Counted from the stretch's first letter, positions 10,253 to 22,163 are shown. The stretch is DNA of 64,000 bases from Corylus avellana (GCF_901000735.1 NC_081545.1:12617132-12681131); one strand, 5' to 3'. A program made the numbers and translations. Notes: a model not told the origin generated them from the sequence alone.

Positions 10253-10814
10253 TGTGGCAAGATTTTCTTCAGACAATTAGCCATCACTTTTGAAATAAGT
10301 TTTTACAGCACATTGCACAAACTTATTGGGTGAAACTCAGTAATACGAGAAGGGTTTTTTGTCTTAGGTACAAGTGCTATATATGTAGCATTAATAGCAT
10401 TATCAAATTGACCCTTATTTAGAAAATCCAACACTGCAGAACATGCCTCAGGTTGTACTGTCGCCCAAGACTTTTGGTAGAAACATGCCGCAAAGCCATC
10501 CGGACCTGGGGACTTTAGGGGTTGCATTTGGGCTAAGGCAACTTCCACCTCTGCCACCGTATATTCCCTAAGGAGGGAATTGTTCATTCCTTCTGTTACA
10601 CGGGTGTCCAGCCCCTGGAGACTTTCTTCAACACCTTGTTTCTCTCCTGCAGAAAATAAGTGTTGACAAAAATTACTAAAAGCTGCACCTTTCCCTCCTC
10701 ATCAGTAATAACCTGGATTTGATTTATTTTCTTTTTATGGCTAGCCCAAGTATGGAAAAAAGGCATATTCCGATCACCACGTTGATACCAATTTGTTTTG
10801 CCCTCTGTTTTCAC
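10253..10814 (-). pseudogene. LINE ORF2 fragment, N-terminal part of RT
   Basis: The upper piece (10814-10596) has WYQRGDRNMPFFHTWASHKK, the pre-RT block. The lower piece (10587-10303) has PLKSPGPDGFAACFYQKSW, INATYIALVPKTKNP and FHPISLCNVL, then CKLISKVMANCLKKILP up to the TRIM insertion at 10247. The frame shifts once between the pieces. The pieces correspond to residues around 370-540 of the plus-strand LINE ORF2. Confidence 0.85.
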
Positions 10815-11027
10815 TTCACATCCTCTTGCTCCAGAATAAATTCTATCTCATCTTGCAACTCCTTTATAGCTCGCAACTTATCACTACTTTAATCCCTATG
10901 CAAGACTTCAAGTTGTTTTCTTATTTCCTTTAGCACACAGTCAAATTGCCCAAACTTATGCCCACTCCATCTCTTCAACCCAGTTTGGCAATTTGCCAAC
11001 TTTGCACTAGGCATATGCATTGATGAC
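10815..11027 (-). pseudogene. LINE ORF2 linker after the endonuclease, cut by the gap
   Basis: SAKLANCQTGLKRWSGHKFG (about 10960-11015) matches the KLGRCKVELKRWQEKKK linker of the plus-strand LINE at about 19350-19400. The endonuclease that should precede it is missing because the sequence runs into N at 11028. Confidence 0.75.
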
Positions 11028-11127
11028 NNNNNNNNNNNNNNNNNNNNNNNNNNNNNNNNNNNNNNNNNNNNNNNNNNNNNNNNNNNNNNNNNNNNNNNNN
11101 NNNNNNNNNNNNNNNNNNNNNNNNNNN
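11028..11127. other. Assembly gap, 100 N
   Basis: Exactly 100 N, the usual filler for a scaffold join of unknown size. Left of it is the middle of a LINE; right of it is the 3' flank of ACX copy 1. Confidence 0.99.
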
Positions 11128-11392
11128 GTTCAGATAAGTTCACCTTAATCTGTGCTCATTTTGATTATGTAACCGCTTTGTGCGGTCCTTTAAGAGAACT
11201 GAATCACTTGTTTGACCCATTTCTTACTCTTCGTAATTATTTATGTATTATTTTAGTTTGTTTTGGATTTGTTGTTGAGAATCCCACCCCATTTTCGTTT
11301 TTGGGATTACTCATTCTCTCTTCCTTTTGGATCAAGAATGGGAAGGGTCCTTCCTTGTAACTGTGTTCCTTATTCAATTAAAAAAAAAAAAA
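11128..11392 (+). mobile_element. 3' tail of a retroelement next to ACX copy 1
   Basis: The stretch ends in CTTATTCAATT plus an A-run at about 11379-11391 and is nearly the same as 24949-25208, where it extends further left. It looks like the 3' untranslated end of a non-LTR element on the plus strand. The source family was not recognised. Confidence 0.45.
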
Positions 11393-12934
11393 TGACTGTT
11401 CACTCAGGCTCTGGCAACCTAATGAAGTTGGACAGTAAATCTCTCTTAGATGCAAACGAGCTTGAGCAGGAAGTGAGAGCCAATCCTTTTCTAGTCTACA
11501 GTTTAGGGACATCCAATCTTCATATGTAGACAATTTCACAACAATTTTATTAATAAATAGTGATACGGTAGCTCATCCATTACTACATTTTATGCAGAAA
11601 TGTTATTCAACCTTTCTTCCTGCCGCAGCAGATAGCCAAAAGCAGTACACATTTTGTCTCAGCTAGACATGAGAGAGCATTGTTGCACCCTAACTAGTGC
11701 TGAACTGAAGACCAAGCATTTGCATCAATCCAGTTAAAAGCTATAGGGCTCAGAAAAGCACCAGGGATGCCAAAGGAACTGACCACAGCAAGTGCATGTG
11801 GTCGTACTTCACTACACAGTTTTGTCACTTCTTTCCTGACTGCCGCAGCATGATCTGTCGATAAGTAGCCATATCTTAGGAAAGCAGCATCTTCTTCCAA
11901 GCAAATCAAGGCATACATGGATCTCAAGAGACTTAAGATATCCTGCAGGAAAAGCACAAAAACATATTCAGCAACTACATTAGTAATTTATTTGCTATCA
12001 ACAAAACCAATTCCCTTTTCATCCGATTTTACATCTATAGTAAATGGATAAACTATACTTAACCCACCTCAATGTACATAACAGGACAATAAAGAACTGA
12101 TTTTAGAGATACAATACCAATTAAATATCCTCACAGAATTGATCAAAGCAGAAACTATTGCAGACAATACATAAGAATCAATTATTAAGAATTACCTTCA
12201 GTGAACCAGCAGGTACAGTGGCCTCAGCCTCTATAAAGGTTTGCAGTAGTGCACGTTCTGTGAAAGCTCTACCCAAGTCTTCTGCTAGCTGATAACTCTG
12301 GTGCAGATACGGGTAAACAACAATATGAGAGAGAGAGAGAGAGAGAGAGAGAAAAAACTGCAACTTCAGTAACAGAAGCAAGTTCTCACCAAAATGAAGG
12401 CATACTCTTTGCTTTCTCCCTGTGCTTGGTATTGTGATATTTCAGCAGCAAATCGATTCAGTAAATCCCGCTCTCTTAAGCATAATGCGTCATTCTGATG
12501 TAGACAAGTGGTGAGAAATCTATAAATTTAAACATCACTAACACACGGTGCAGGAAAAGTAGCTAAATCATATTACCTGGAATTTGCTGCACCTAAGGGT
12601 AGAACTTGTAAGCTGAGATGGAATGACAGGGCATGGATTATTCATGTGTTCTAACCCCATTCCTTTAAAAGGTTTGTTTCTCTTCTTAGCTGCTATGTAT
12701 TCTGCAAGCAGTGCCTTGCTGACCTGAGTAAGCATATTTATCCAATCAGTTTAACTGCTTCAGACAGAATTCCACTAAAGTAAAACAGAGTAGTATAATA
12801 CTTAAATTTAGCAGGATAATCTTCTGTAATTCAAAGTATAAAAAATTAATAGCGAATTAAACAGTAAATATTCTTTTTAAGTGTTGTTCATTAGTAATGA
12901 AAGTATAAATTGAATCACATAATTAATGCTTTGT

Positions 12935-13199
12935 CTGTTTCGACGTAAAATGAAAGTAGATTAGCACATAAGCAATGGTCCTGTGGTTGTACGCTGATTT
13001 GAAAGGAAGAAACTCAAATTCGAAAAATAGTTTATGGTTTTAAAAAAGGAAAACCATTTTACAGAAATTAAAGAAGCTTTTCTGGTTAAACCAAAAATGT
13101 TTTCTGTTTGACTATTATTTTCTATCCCATCAAACACCGCAAAATACAAAAAAAAAAAATTCAAAAACTCATTTTACGCCGAAACAAATAGAGCCTAAG
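12935..13199. mobile_element. MITE in ACX copy 1 intron, internally deleted
   Basis: The ends are TTTGTCTGTTTCGACGTAAAATG (about 12930) and CATTTTACGCCGAAACAAATAGAGCC (about 13171-13196), an inverted repeat. Compared with copy 2 (26745-27190) about 190 bp of the middle is missing. In its place is a 24-bp piece AGATTAGCACATAAGCAATG that also occurs at its normal place 13403, as if copied from there. It lies between exons 9 and 10. Confidence 0.65.
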
Positions 13200-16100
13200 A
13201 TTCAACCAATAGTTATGAGCTATGGTCAGTTCCAGATACATTACTAATTGATTAATGGAAACTAAGGGATATGTTAACCATAATGAATTTAGAAACAAGT
13301 TCAACATCGTTGTGAGAACGCAAAGCCCAAGCTGGCTCCTTGCAGTCACGACTGCATGAATAACACTTATGAAAGGCCACCATTCTACCATCCATTTAAG
13401 TAGATTAGCACATAAGCAATGCCTCACATGCCATGAACCATGTCCCTTTGTTTGTTTTGTTTTATTTTGAGGTCACCCTCCCAGACAACTCATGTCAGAA
13501 ACCAACACGTCCATTCTTTGTGCAGTAAATTTCATAATGGAAAAAAAAAAAAAAAAAATAGTATACTTGATATACCTGCTGCATCAGAACATTGTTGTCA
13601 CCCTCAAAAGTGGACTGCACATCATATTCACTTTTCATATGACCGATACGATTTTCAGTCTTCAGACCTTGTCCTCCACAGGCTTCACGACATTCCTGAT
13701 ACATTCATTAATTGAATTTTAGTGAAGTCAATTTATAGATATAGCCAACTTCAAATATAGTTGCAGTTCTGACCTGAAGAGTTCTCATATTGTGCCAAGT
13801 GAAAGTTGCCTTGTATGCACTTGAAATGACATGGACAATTTTATTAAACTCCGGCGTTCTCTTCACATATATCTTTTTCAAGTCATTTCCAGCAAAACTC
13901 ATCGCATATCTGTAGCCCATGGGAAAAAATAACAATAAGTCAGAACAATGTCAGTTGTTACAGTACAACAGTTAACCTAATTTACATACCAAATATTACT
14001 AAAGCCATCAGGCCATTTATATTCATGATCTAAAAGCTGAATGTCAATTATTTACTATGTATGAGATAGAAGATGCTTACAACAAAGATTAAGCCCAACT
14101 TAATTTTTCAATGAGATAACGCTTAGGATAAATCATCGTTTGTGTCACAGAAGCATTAAGGCTATTTCACTCCGATACAGAAAATACCAATAGCATTAGG
14201 ATGGTTGTATCCAAAACCATAAGTGGAATGTTTATAAATCACTATGCTCAATAAGAAGGGACTTTACTCCAAGATCAAACACCAACATACTTAATCGCTT
14301 ACAGAAGAACTGTACTGTACTATCAATTTAACCCCTCATATGTTCACACAAAAAATGCAAGTAAAGTAACTATACAAGGCTTCCCAGACCAGGAAAGCTA
14401 GTTACAGTATGAAATTATACCTCATGCATTGTAATTGGAAGAGCAGGAGAGAAGTTTCTATCATAAATGAGTTTCAAAAGGATTTGGTTACCAGAATGGC
14501 ATTGATCATATACATACGTCTTCGCAAGCAGAGGCAACAGTCGACGTTGATGACTTGGGTAATCAAGCAAAAGGACTTCAGGCCCATTTGGTGTGACAGA
14601 GAAGGCCCGCCTTGTCAATGAGTACCTTATGGCAATCGCTAAGCTGATCTGATAGGAAAAGAATGATATAATATCAATGATAAACAGAGTTTGCTAGAAG
14701 TTGCATGAACCCCACAATTCCACATTTTTTTTTTCATTCCATCTTCTTTTTGGTAAGCCACAATAACACTCAAATGCAAGATTGGCTTACATACAGAAAC
14801 AGCTAACCATGCTTCAAATATATACATTACCTTTGACGAATAAATTGCAGCAAGTGCAATATTCACACGGCCTGATGTCAAAGGGGCCAAGAATGCTGCA
14901 AATCTCTGAAAAAAGCAATTACATTTGAGGGAATGTTCATAAAATATATAATTAAATCACTAAACAATATCTGCTGCTATATGATAGAGAGAACATGGCC
15001 AGCCAAACCAAAAAGAAAAGAAGTAGTTGGATAATATAATAGAAGATATTATCTATTTGGAAAGATAATCACCTGATCTGGGTTTTCTATTGCACTTAAA
15101 TATTTCCCATCTGGTGAAACATCAGCTACTGAATTCAATAAATTCTCTCTAGGGATTCGTACATTGTCAAACCTGAAAAACATTTTCAAAGATTTGAGCT
15201 ATATATTTGTACTGTATATTGGATAAAAGAATTTCATAATGACAGTTATTTAAAGATAATGTAATGTCTAGCAACAAAAAGTGTAATTATTACCAGATTC
15301 GACCGTTGTCAACACCATTTAAACCAATTTTATGACCGCAATCTGCTATTCGAATGTTTGGACAGACATTTCCATCTGCATCCCTAATCTGGGCTATAAA
15401 TGCATGAACTCCTTGATTCTTCCCATTTATATTGAGCTGAGAAAAGACTATTGTGTGCGTCGCATGCTAAACATCAATAGAAGAATAGTGTGTTAGTGTA
15501 AACAAATATGAAGCAGGAGTTGTATAAGCAGTAGAGTAAACATTGATATGGGACAAGAAAGAGAAATGAATCAAGAAAATAAAGTTCAAAAAATCATTAC
15601 TTTAGCTGCCCCCCCGATCCAATACTTCTGAGCGGATTCACAGGGAGTGTTAATGACAAACTCTCCAGTGTTAGAATCATAAGTGGTGACTGTTTCAATT
15701 CCTCGAACCTAAAATTATTAGCCCAGGAAACAGTTAGTGAAAACTAACAAAAGAGTGCAGAAGGTAACATGAACAGGGATGACTTCCCAAACTAATTAAA
15801 CAACCTTCACATACATTACTCCCATGCCCCAATTCAGACATCGCAAAGCAACCCTTGATCACATAATTTTCAGTGTCTGTAAGCCACTTGTCATGATGCC
15901 GCTTTGTGCCAAAGAACTGGATGGCACCACCCCTGTAAAGAGACAATGTAATGAATCTAAAAAATCGTTCTTTGATAATCCAACAACCATATCAACTACA
16001 ACTGACAAGCCCATACCCGTAAATTATGTTCAATAACTGTACTCATTTTTCTTTTACCAGTTCTTAAGCAACCAAATGGAGGTTAAGGCAACAAACAGCA

Positions 16101-16531
16101 TTCAGTCTCAACCCGTTCAAAAACCCCATAATCAATGAACAAAAATTCTATTAGGCTGCAGTTAGTTGCATACAGTTGGATTCCTCTGTTTTTTCTTTTT
16201 CTTTTTTTGTTTTGGTTAAATTATTTTTGAAGAAAAAAAAAAAAACACTTGGCTCTGCCCGCAAATTTCATACAATCCTGATCCAGTTCCACTCATCCTA
16301 AAGTCCATTGCAGCCAAGAATCTTTAATCCCAAGCAAACAAAATCAAAAGTTAGAGACACTAAATGCGAATAAGTTTGATATAAATATCATTTATTTCAA
16401 AAGCTTACAATAATTGAAAATAAAGAATTAAATTATTTTAATTAATATTCTAACAAGCTTCCCGAATATAATTGAATATACATTTACTTAGATACCTTGT
16501 TAATCCCAAAGTTAAGGTAATGGCAAACATA

Positions 16532-16760
16532 TACTGTTACAGTAAATTAACTTAATCTCTTATATCTCCAAAATTTTACTCCGTACGTAATCTTCCCTCA
16601 TTTTCATCTTCCTTAGCCACTTCACAAAATGCGACTGTCAAATTCTCACAAAATCCTCCCAAATTGTCACGAGGAAGATGAAAATGAGAGAGGGTTACAC
16701 ACGGAGTAAAATGTTGGAAATAGAAGAAATTAGATTAATTTAGTGTAGTAGTATGATATG
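16532..16760. repeat. Foldback element at the point where the two ACX copies diverge
   Basis: The left arm (about 16568-16614, TTTTACTCCGTACG..CATTTTCATCTTCC) pairs with the right arm (about 16674-16720, GGAAGATGAAAATG..CACGGAGTAAAA) around a loop of about 60 bp. It starts just after copy 1 and copy 2 stop matching (16530 against 30450) and precedes the LINE 5' region. It looks like a small MITE; no clear TSD was seen. Confidence 0.6.
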
Positions 16761-16937
16761 ACACAATAATAGATTCTAATTTAATTTTAAAAGCATCTAG
16801 TTAGAAGAGAGATAAGATAATCAGTGTCTCTCTAGGCTCCTAAAACCCTAGAGGAGAAGAAAACAAATTCCAAGTCTAGACGGCTGTGGAAGGTGGTGAC
16901 ATAATCGTAGGGTGTAGTAAACGGGTTGAAAGCTTCA

Positions 16938-18518
16938 ATGGAGGAAGACCTGTCCAGATTGTGGGGAAACCTCTCCCTGACGGAGGATGAGGAGGTGGAG
17001 GTGGAGATTAAGAGTGAAGCTTTGGCCGGGATTGTCTCCAGAGGACGATCCTGTTTAGTGGGGAAGCTACTTACTGAAAGGTTTATTGGAAAAGATATAA
17101 TCAGATCACAACTAATACGGTGGTGGAAACCTACGGGCAGACTAACTCTCAAGGTCGTCGGGGAAAACACGTTCTTAATCGATTTCGAGCACTACTGGGA
17201 CAAAACTCGAATTCTCGAGGGATGTCCTTGGGTGATCGAAGGGAATGTATTCTCAGTGGCAGATTTCGATGGAGTCACTCCGTTGGAGCAGATCGATTTT
17301 GTGAAGGTGGCGTTTTGGGTGCGGATGTACAAACTCCCTCTGGCTTGTATGGGAGCTGAGGTTGGGAAACAGATTGGCTCCACGGTAGGTTTGGTGGAGG
17401 AGGTTGACACAGATGAAGATGGTATTGGATGGGGAAAGTTCCTACGTGTTAAAATCAGATTAGATTTAACAAAGCCACTGGCTAGGGGCCGGAGGCTAAA
17501 AATTGAGGGTTCATCGGTGTGGATTAATTTCCAATACGAACGAATCCCACGATTTTGCTTTCACTGTGGCATTGTGCTCCATGGCAGGATGGGGTGTATG
17601 AAAAAACCTGGAACTAGCGCTTTAGGGAGTGCTACTGAATATGGCCCGTGGCTGAGGGTACCACCACCTGGCCGGCGAGTTCATGGGGGAGCAGAAGCAA
17701 TGTCCGAGAGAAAGGAGCCGGATCAGTCCATGTCTGGTAACCGAACAGGGAATGGAATAGAAAGTATGGCCGGAGGGGGGACAAAGACTACTTCCGGTGA
17801 AGATAGTGGAGCCTACTATGGAACGCCGGCGGCGATGGAGGAAGAAAACGGCACCGCTAATCCAACGGCTGAAAGTCACCCAAGGGGGAAAGATCCGATG
17901 GCGAAGGGAAAGGATGGTCTTTATGACTGTATTAATGCTAATTCCGGAAATCATGATGGAATCAATTACTTTGGGCAAGGATCCGTTGCAGCTTGGAGAG
18001 ATTTGTCGCCATTTAATGCAAATTCTGCAGACGTTACTCATGTTCCACCTGTGACGGAAAAGGGAAGAGAGGAATGGTCCTTAAATAGGAAGACGCCAAA
18101 TCTGGATGGGGAATCTGAAGGCAGAATTTATGATGTAGGCGCGCCATATTCTAAAGGAAAGAATGGAGTGGAAAGCGACGTGGACGTGGGGGAAACGGGT
18201 AGTGCATGTCCTGGCCCAACTCTTGCTGATGTGGAACAAAATATGGCCAACACGTCCTTGGGTGAGAAAACCGGCCCATGCAAGGAAACCAAAACACTAT
18301 CCTGGAAGAGGAGAGCCCGTGGTGTCTCCCAGGCCAGTTTGTCTTCTCCTGTGGAACAATTGGGGAAACGAAAGACGGGTGATGCTAAGGGAGGGGGAGC
18401 TGGCTCGGGAAAGAAGGGACGTAACTTATCACAAGCGGGGTTAGCGGAAGCAACAAAAAAGAATGAAATTGGATCGGGAGTGGCGGTGGCTGGTTCTCAG
18501 CCCCGCCGACCGCAATGA
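16938..18518 (+). CDS. LINE ORF1: nucleic-acid-binding protein with DUF4283-like domain and CCHC knuckle
   Basis: The start is taken at MEEDLSRLW (16938), because the second LINE begins with the homologous MADDLADMW; an in-frame ATG lies 12 bp upstream. The protein has 526 residues. The N-terminal 220 (LVGKLLTERFIGKDIIRSQL, FWVRMYKLPLACM, GWGKFLRVKIRLDLTKPLAR) match the DUF4283 region of plant LINE ORF1. The knuckle CFHCGIVLHGRMGC (C-X2-C-X4-H-X4-C) is at about residues 210-223. The C-terminal 300 residues are low-complexity and polar, ending QPRRPQ. Such proteins coat LINE RNA in the ribonucleoprotein (family knowledge). The stop TGA overlaps the ORF2 start. Confidence 0.85.
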   Translation: MEEDLSRLWGNLSLTEDEEVEVEIKSEALAGIVSRGRSCLVGKLLTERFIGKDIIRSQLIRWWKPTGRLTLKVVGENTFLIDFEHYWDKTRILEGCPWVIEGNVFSVADFDGVTPLEQIDFVKVAFWVRMYKLPLACMGAEVGKQIGSTVGLVEEVDTDEDGIGWGKFLRVKIRLDLTKPLARGRRLKIEGSSVWINFQYERIPRFCFHCGIVLHGRMGCMKKPGTSALGSATEYGPWLRVPPPGRRVHGGAEAMSERKEPDQSMSGNRTGNGIESMAGGGTKTTSGEDSGAYYGTPAAMEEENGTANPTAESHPRGKDPMAKGKDGLYDCINANSGNHDGINYFGQGSVAAWRDLSPFNANSADVTHVPPVTEKGREEWSLNRKTPNLDGESEGRIYDVGAPYSKGKNGVESDVDVGETGSACPGPTLADVEQNMANTSLGEKTGPCKETKTLSWKRRARGVSQASLSSPVEQLGKRKTGDAKGGGAGSGKKGRNLSQAGLAEATKKNEIGSGVAVAGSQPRRPQ

Positions 18519-21500
18519 GCATAATGAGTTGGAACTGCCGGGGGCTTGGGAACCCCCGGACAGTTCGTGACCTCTGCCGGTTGGTGAAGGTAAAGAAACC
18601 CGAAATGGTTTTTCTTATGGAAACGATCATGGGGAAAACGAAAATGGAGCGGATTCGGAGAAGATTGGGTTTTCCCAATATGTTAGTTGTTGATTGTGTG
18701 GGCAAAAGTGGGGGGTTGGCGCTCCTATGGACAGAGACAATTGAGGTGGAGGTTCAAAACTACAGTTCGCGTCACATTAATGCAAAAGTAAACACAAAAC
18801 CTTCGGTGGGATGGTGGAAATTTACGGGCTTTTATGGGCACCCGGAGGCGAGTAAAAGGAAGGAAGCTTGGGGCCTTATTCGACATCTTGCAACTTTGGA
18901 TCCTAAGCCTTGGATTTGTGTGGGGGATTTCAATGAAATCCTTTATTTATCTGAAAAATGGGGAGGGAATGGCCGGAGTAGAAGTCTAATGGCTGATTTC
19001 CAATCTACTTTGGTAGATTGTGAATTAGTGGACATGGGCTTTAGGGGACCTAAATATACATGGAATAATGGAAGGGAGGGCAAAGATTTTATTCAAGAAC
19101 GGTTGGATAGAGCTGTAGTTAATGATAGATGGAGCTCCCTATTCCCCCAGGCGGAAATTGTGGTGGAGGGTTCAAGCTGCTCTGATCATTTACCATTGTT
19201 TGTGGTGTTCCATGAACAGTGGCGAAGGAGAAGAACAGAACGTCGGTTTATTCATGAAGCATCTTGGGTATTGGATGGGACCTATGCAGAAGTTATAAAT
19301 TCTGCCTGGAACCCATGACAAACACGAATTGGCGAGTGGGGGGGCCTGTTTAAAAAGCTTGGGAGGTGTAAAGTGGAGCTGAAAAGGTGGCAGGAAAAAA
19401 AGAAAAAACCAGAAACTGAAATTAAAAATTTGAGTTCTCGGCTGGCTGGTTTACTAGCGCAGGAGGGACCGGAGTATGCTGCTGAAATTGCAAATATCAA
19501 ACTTAAGGTGCAGTCTTTAATGGAGCAAGAGGAGATTAAATGGAAACAACGTGCGAGGGTGGAGTGGCTACGGAATGGAGACAAAAATACTCGGTTTTTC
19601 CATGCATGTGCAAATCAGCGAAGCAAATCCAATTCAATCCGAAGGGTGTGTGATCTAGCAGGGAACTGTATGGAGACTCAAGAAGCCATTGGAGATGCTT
19701 TTGTAGACTACTTCAGAGATTTATTTACTTCTGGAAGACCGGATTGCATGGAGGAATGTTTAGGGGCACTCGACCGACGAATCACAGACGATATGAATAA
19801 GAGGCTGCTGCGCCCATTTACGGAAGAGGAGGTCAGTACAGCTCTCCATCAAATGGCTCCTATGAAGGCCCCGGGACCGGATGGTTTTAACGCTTGTTTT
19901 TTCCAAAAAAATTGGAATTTGCTTGGACCGGAGGTTTGCAATGCTGTACTTTTTTCTCTAAATTCTGGAGTGATGAATAAAGAATTAAATTCTACGTATA
20001 TAACCTTGATACCTAAATCCAATAATCCTTTGTCTGTTTCGGATTATCGTCCCATTAGCCTGTGTAATGTCCTTTATAAGTTGATTTCTAAGGTGTTGGC
20101 TAACAGGCTAAAAGAAGTGTTGCCTGCTATCATTTCTCCATACCAAAGCGCCTTTATTCCAGGGCGTCTTATTACAGACAATATTTTAGCAGCCTACGAA
20201 ACTCTTCATACCATGCAATCTAGGATGTATGGGAAGAATGGTTTCATGGCTGTTAAGTTGGATATGAGTAAGGCGTACGACCGAGTGGAATGGGTTTTTT
20301 TGGAGGCAGTAATGAGGAGAATGGGGTTTGCAAATAGATGGATTAATCTCATCATGATGTGTGTCTGTACGGCTCATTTTTCAGTGTTGGTTAATGGAAC
20401 CCCTGTGGGACCAATTATTCCCACACGGGGTATACGTCAAGGAGATCCTATCTCGCCTTACCTTTTTATCCTCTGTGCGGAAGCACTTAGTGGCCTGCTG
20501 TCCCGAGGGGATCGTGAAGGATTTTTGAGGGGTGTTCCTACCTCTAAGATGGGCCCTCGGCTGAATCACCTTTTTTTCGCTGATGATAGCTTATTGTTTT
20601 GCAGAGCTGATGTTGCACACTGGCACCGTTTGACTGGTGTATTGAAGCTCTATGAACGAGCTTCCGGCCAAAAGTTGAATGCTACCAAAACTGCAATTTT
20701 CTTTAGCCGAAATACAACGGATGCAGACAAGGAAGATGTCCTCGCAATCGCTGCTATTCCGGCGACCCAAAGATATGATACCTACCTAGGACTTCCGGCG
20801 TTGGTTGGGAAGTCTCGAATAAAGGAGTTTAAGGCTATTCTAAGCCGGGTGGAAAAACGTCTTAACGATTGGAAGCTCAAATTTCTATCGCAGGCGGGAA
20901 AGGAGATTTTACTGAAGGCGGTGGTGCAAGCAATCCCGACGTACAGTATGAGCGTGTTTAAAATTCCAAAAGAGTTATGTAACAACATAAACTCTTTGAT
21001 GCAGAAGTTTTGGTGGGGTCACAAAACTAATGAAAGCCGAATCCATTGGATGAGTTGGGGACGGTTGGGACTTAACAAGGTGAAGGGAGGAATGGGGTTT
21101 CGGGAATTTGGGTGTTTTAATAAGGCACTCTTGGCCAAACAAGTGTGGCGCCTATGGAAATCACCTGATAGTCTCGTGGCAAGGATTTTGAAGGCTAAAT
21201 ATTTTCCAAGGTGTGAGGTGCTGGATGCTTCTGTGGGGACGAAGCCTTCGTACGCTTGGAGGAGCATTATCAGCTCAAAAAATCTTATACATGAAGGACT
21301 GTTCTGGCGGATAGGTAATGGAGCTAAGGCCTGCATTTGGGGTGACAAGTGGGTACCTTTGCCGAACAGTTTTAGGATCCAATCCCCCCCAACCCCGGAA
21401 TTTCATGACTCCAAGGTGTGTGCTTTAATTGATGAGGACTCTGGCTGGTGGAATTCAAGACTACTCGGACAGTTGTTCAATGAGGAAGAAGTTGCAGCTA

Positions 21501-21786
21501 TTCAATCTCTCCCCTTGAGCAGTACAAGCCAAGCGGACATGCTGATATGGAGGGGAACGGCTAATGGTATATTCTCGGTAAAAAGTGCCTATCACCTAGC
21601 TAAAGAGGTGGAAGATCGAGATAAGGCTGGATGCTCAATGGGTTTACATAAGAGTGATGTATGGAAACTGATTTGGAAGTTAAAAATTCCAAATGTGGAG
21701 AAGAACTTCATATGGCGTGCATGTCAAGATATATTACCAACTCGGGACAATCTCTTGCGTCGTAGAATTGTAAAGGACCCGTTATG
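18515..21786 (+). pseudogene. LINE ORF2: endonuclease and reverse transcriptase, one nonsense codon
   Basis: ATG at 18515 overlaps the ORF1 stop (ATGA). Residues 1-260 are an APE-type endonuclease: WNCRG (5-9), FLMET (about 33-37), GDFNEI (about 137), SDHLPL (about 230), all key residues present. A TGA at 19316-19318 stops the frame after SAWNP; the same frame continues with QTRIGEWGGLFKKLG, so this is a point nonsense change, compatible with CGA to TGA. RT follows: KAPGPDGFNACFFQ, ITLIPKSNNP, VKLDMSKAYDRVEW, RGIRQGDPISPYLF, FADDSLLF (20575-20598; FADD is the polymerase site). zf-RVT begins at SVKSAYHLAKEVE. The frame enters N at 21787. Confidence 0.9.
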
Positions 21787-21886
21787 NNNNNNNNNNNNNN
21801 NNNNNNNNNNNNNNNNNNNNNNNNNNNNNNNNNNNNNNNNNNNNNNNNNNNNNNNNNNNNNNNNNNNNNNNNNNNNNNNNNNNNNN
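21787..21886. other. Assembly gap, 100 N
   Basis: Exactly 100 N between the LINE ORF2 and exon 1 of ACX copy 1. About 300 bp of ACX sequence present in copy 2 (30451-30747) and the LINE 3' end are missing here. Confidence 0.99.
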
Positions 21887-22163
21887 CCGGCGAGACGAAC
21901 ACTTTAGCTCCGCGCTGCAAAGGGTTGAAGAGGCGGCTCTGGGTCATTAGGCCGAAGAGCCAATCGCGGTCGGCGAGATGGTGAGAGTCGAGGAGTCCGC
22001 GCATGTCAGTGGGGTTGAAGGAGAAGGGCTCGTTGAGGTCGGGGGGGGAGTAGCCGACGCAGTGGTTGGGCGAGAGAGTTGTCGGGGCTGGTGGGATCGG
22101 GGCGGCGAGGTGGAGGAGGTGGTTGCGCAGGACCTTGGCTCGCCTTGCGACTTGGTCTTCCAT

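Larger units (their letters stand above)
5230..11027 (-). mobile_element. L1-like LINE with RNase H, minus strand, 3' portion
   Basis: Read on the minus strand, the order is: the link after the endonuclease (11027-10815), reverse transcriptase (10814-8065, interrupted), post-RT region (8060-7505), zf-RVT (6131-5838), RNase H (about 5830-5284), and a 3' end with a homopolymer tract near 5230-5256. The protein pieces align in order with the plus-strand LINE at 18515-21786. There are several frameshifts and stops. Two insertions split it: 6136-7500 and 8948-10247. The 5' part (ORF1, endonuclease) is lost in the N gap at 11028; a candidate for it lies at 23079-24030. The element is dead. Confidence 0.85.
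16780..21786 (+). mobile_element. Nearly intact L1-like LINE within ACX copy 1, 3' end lost in the gap
   Basis: The 5' leader contains the TCTCTCTAGG motif (about 16826) shared with the LINE at 59935 and with the minus-strand LINE region. ORF1 (16938-18518) is open. ORF2 starts in an ATGA overlap with ORF1 and runs to N at 21787 with one internal stop. Endonuclease and RT catalytic motifs are all present. The 3' end, RNase H, poly(A) and target duplication cannot be seen. A single nonsense codon and otherwise open frames suggest a young insertion. Confidence 0.88.
11694..22163 (-). pseudogene. ACX3: Acyl-CoA oxidase ACX3-like, copy 1, split by a LINE and two gaps
   Basis: Same family as copy 2 (25510-31024): a peroxisomal flavin oxidase that opens beta-oxidation by converting acyl-CoA to trans-2-enoyl-CoA and H2O2. 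Minus-strand coding exons seen: 21887-22163 (first part of exon 1, residues 1 to about 92), 15815-15932, 15601-15708, 15294-15466, 15073-15172, 14831-14905, 14518-14648, 13774-13909, 13576-13695, 12577-12723, 12390-12494, 12196-12297, 11694-11942. All twelve downstream exons are open, have GT/AG borders and match copy 2 in length. The rest of exon 1 and the start of intron 1 are absent: intron 1 diverges at 16531, runs into a 5-kb LINE and then N. As assembled it cannot make full ACX; it may be an allele of copy 2 (see findings). Confidence 0.85.

Noticed and set aside
16832..17170. 112-residue minus-strand frame and other minus frames over the plus LINE
   Set aside because: Shadow frames of the LINE ORF1/ORF2 coding sequence without recognisable domains.
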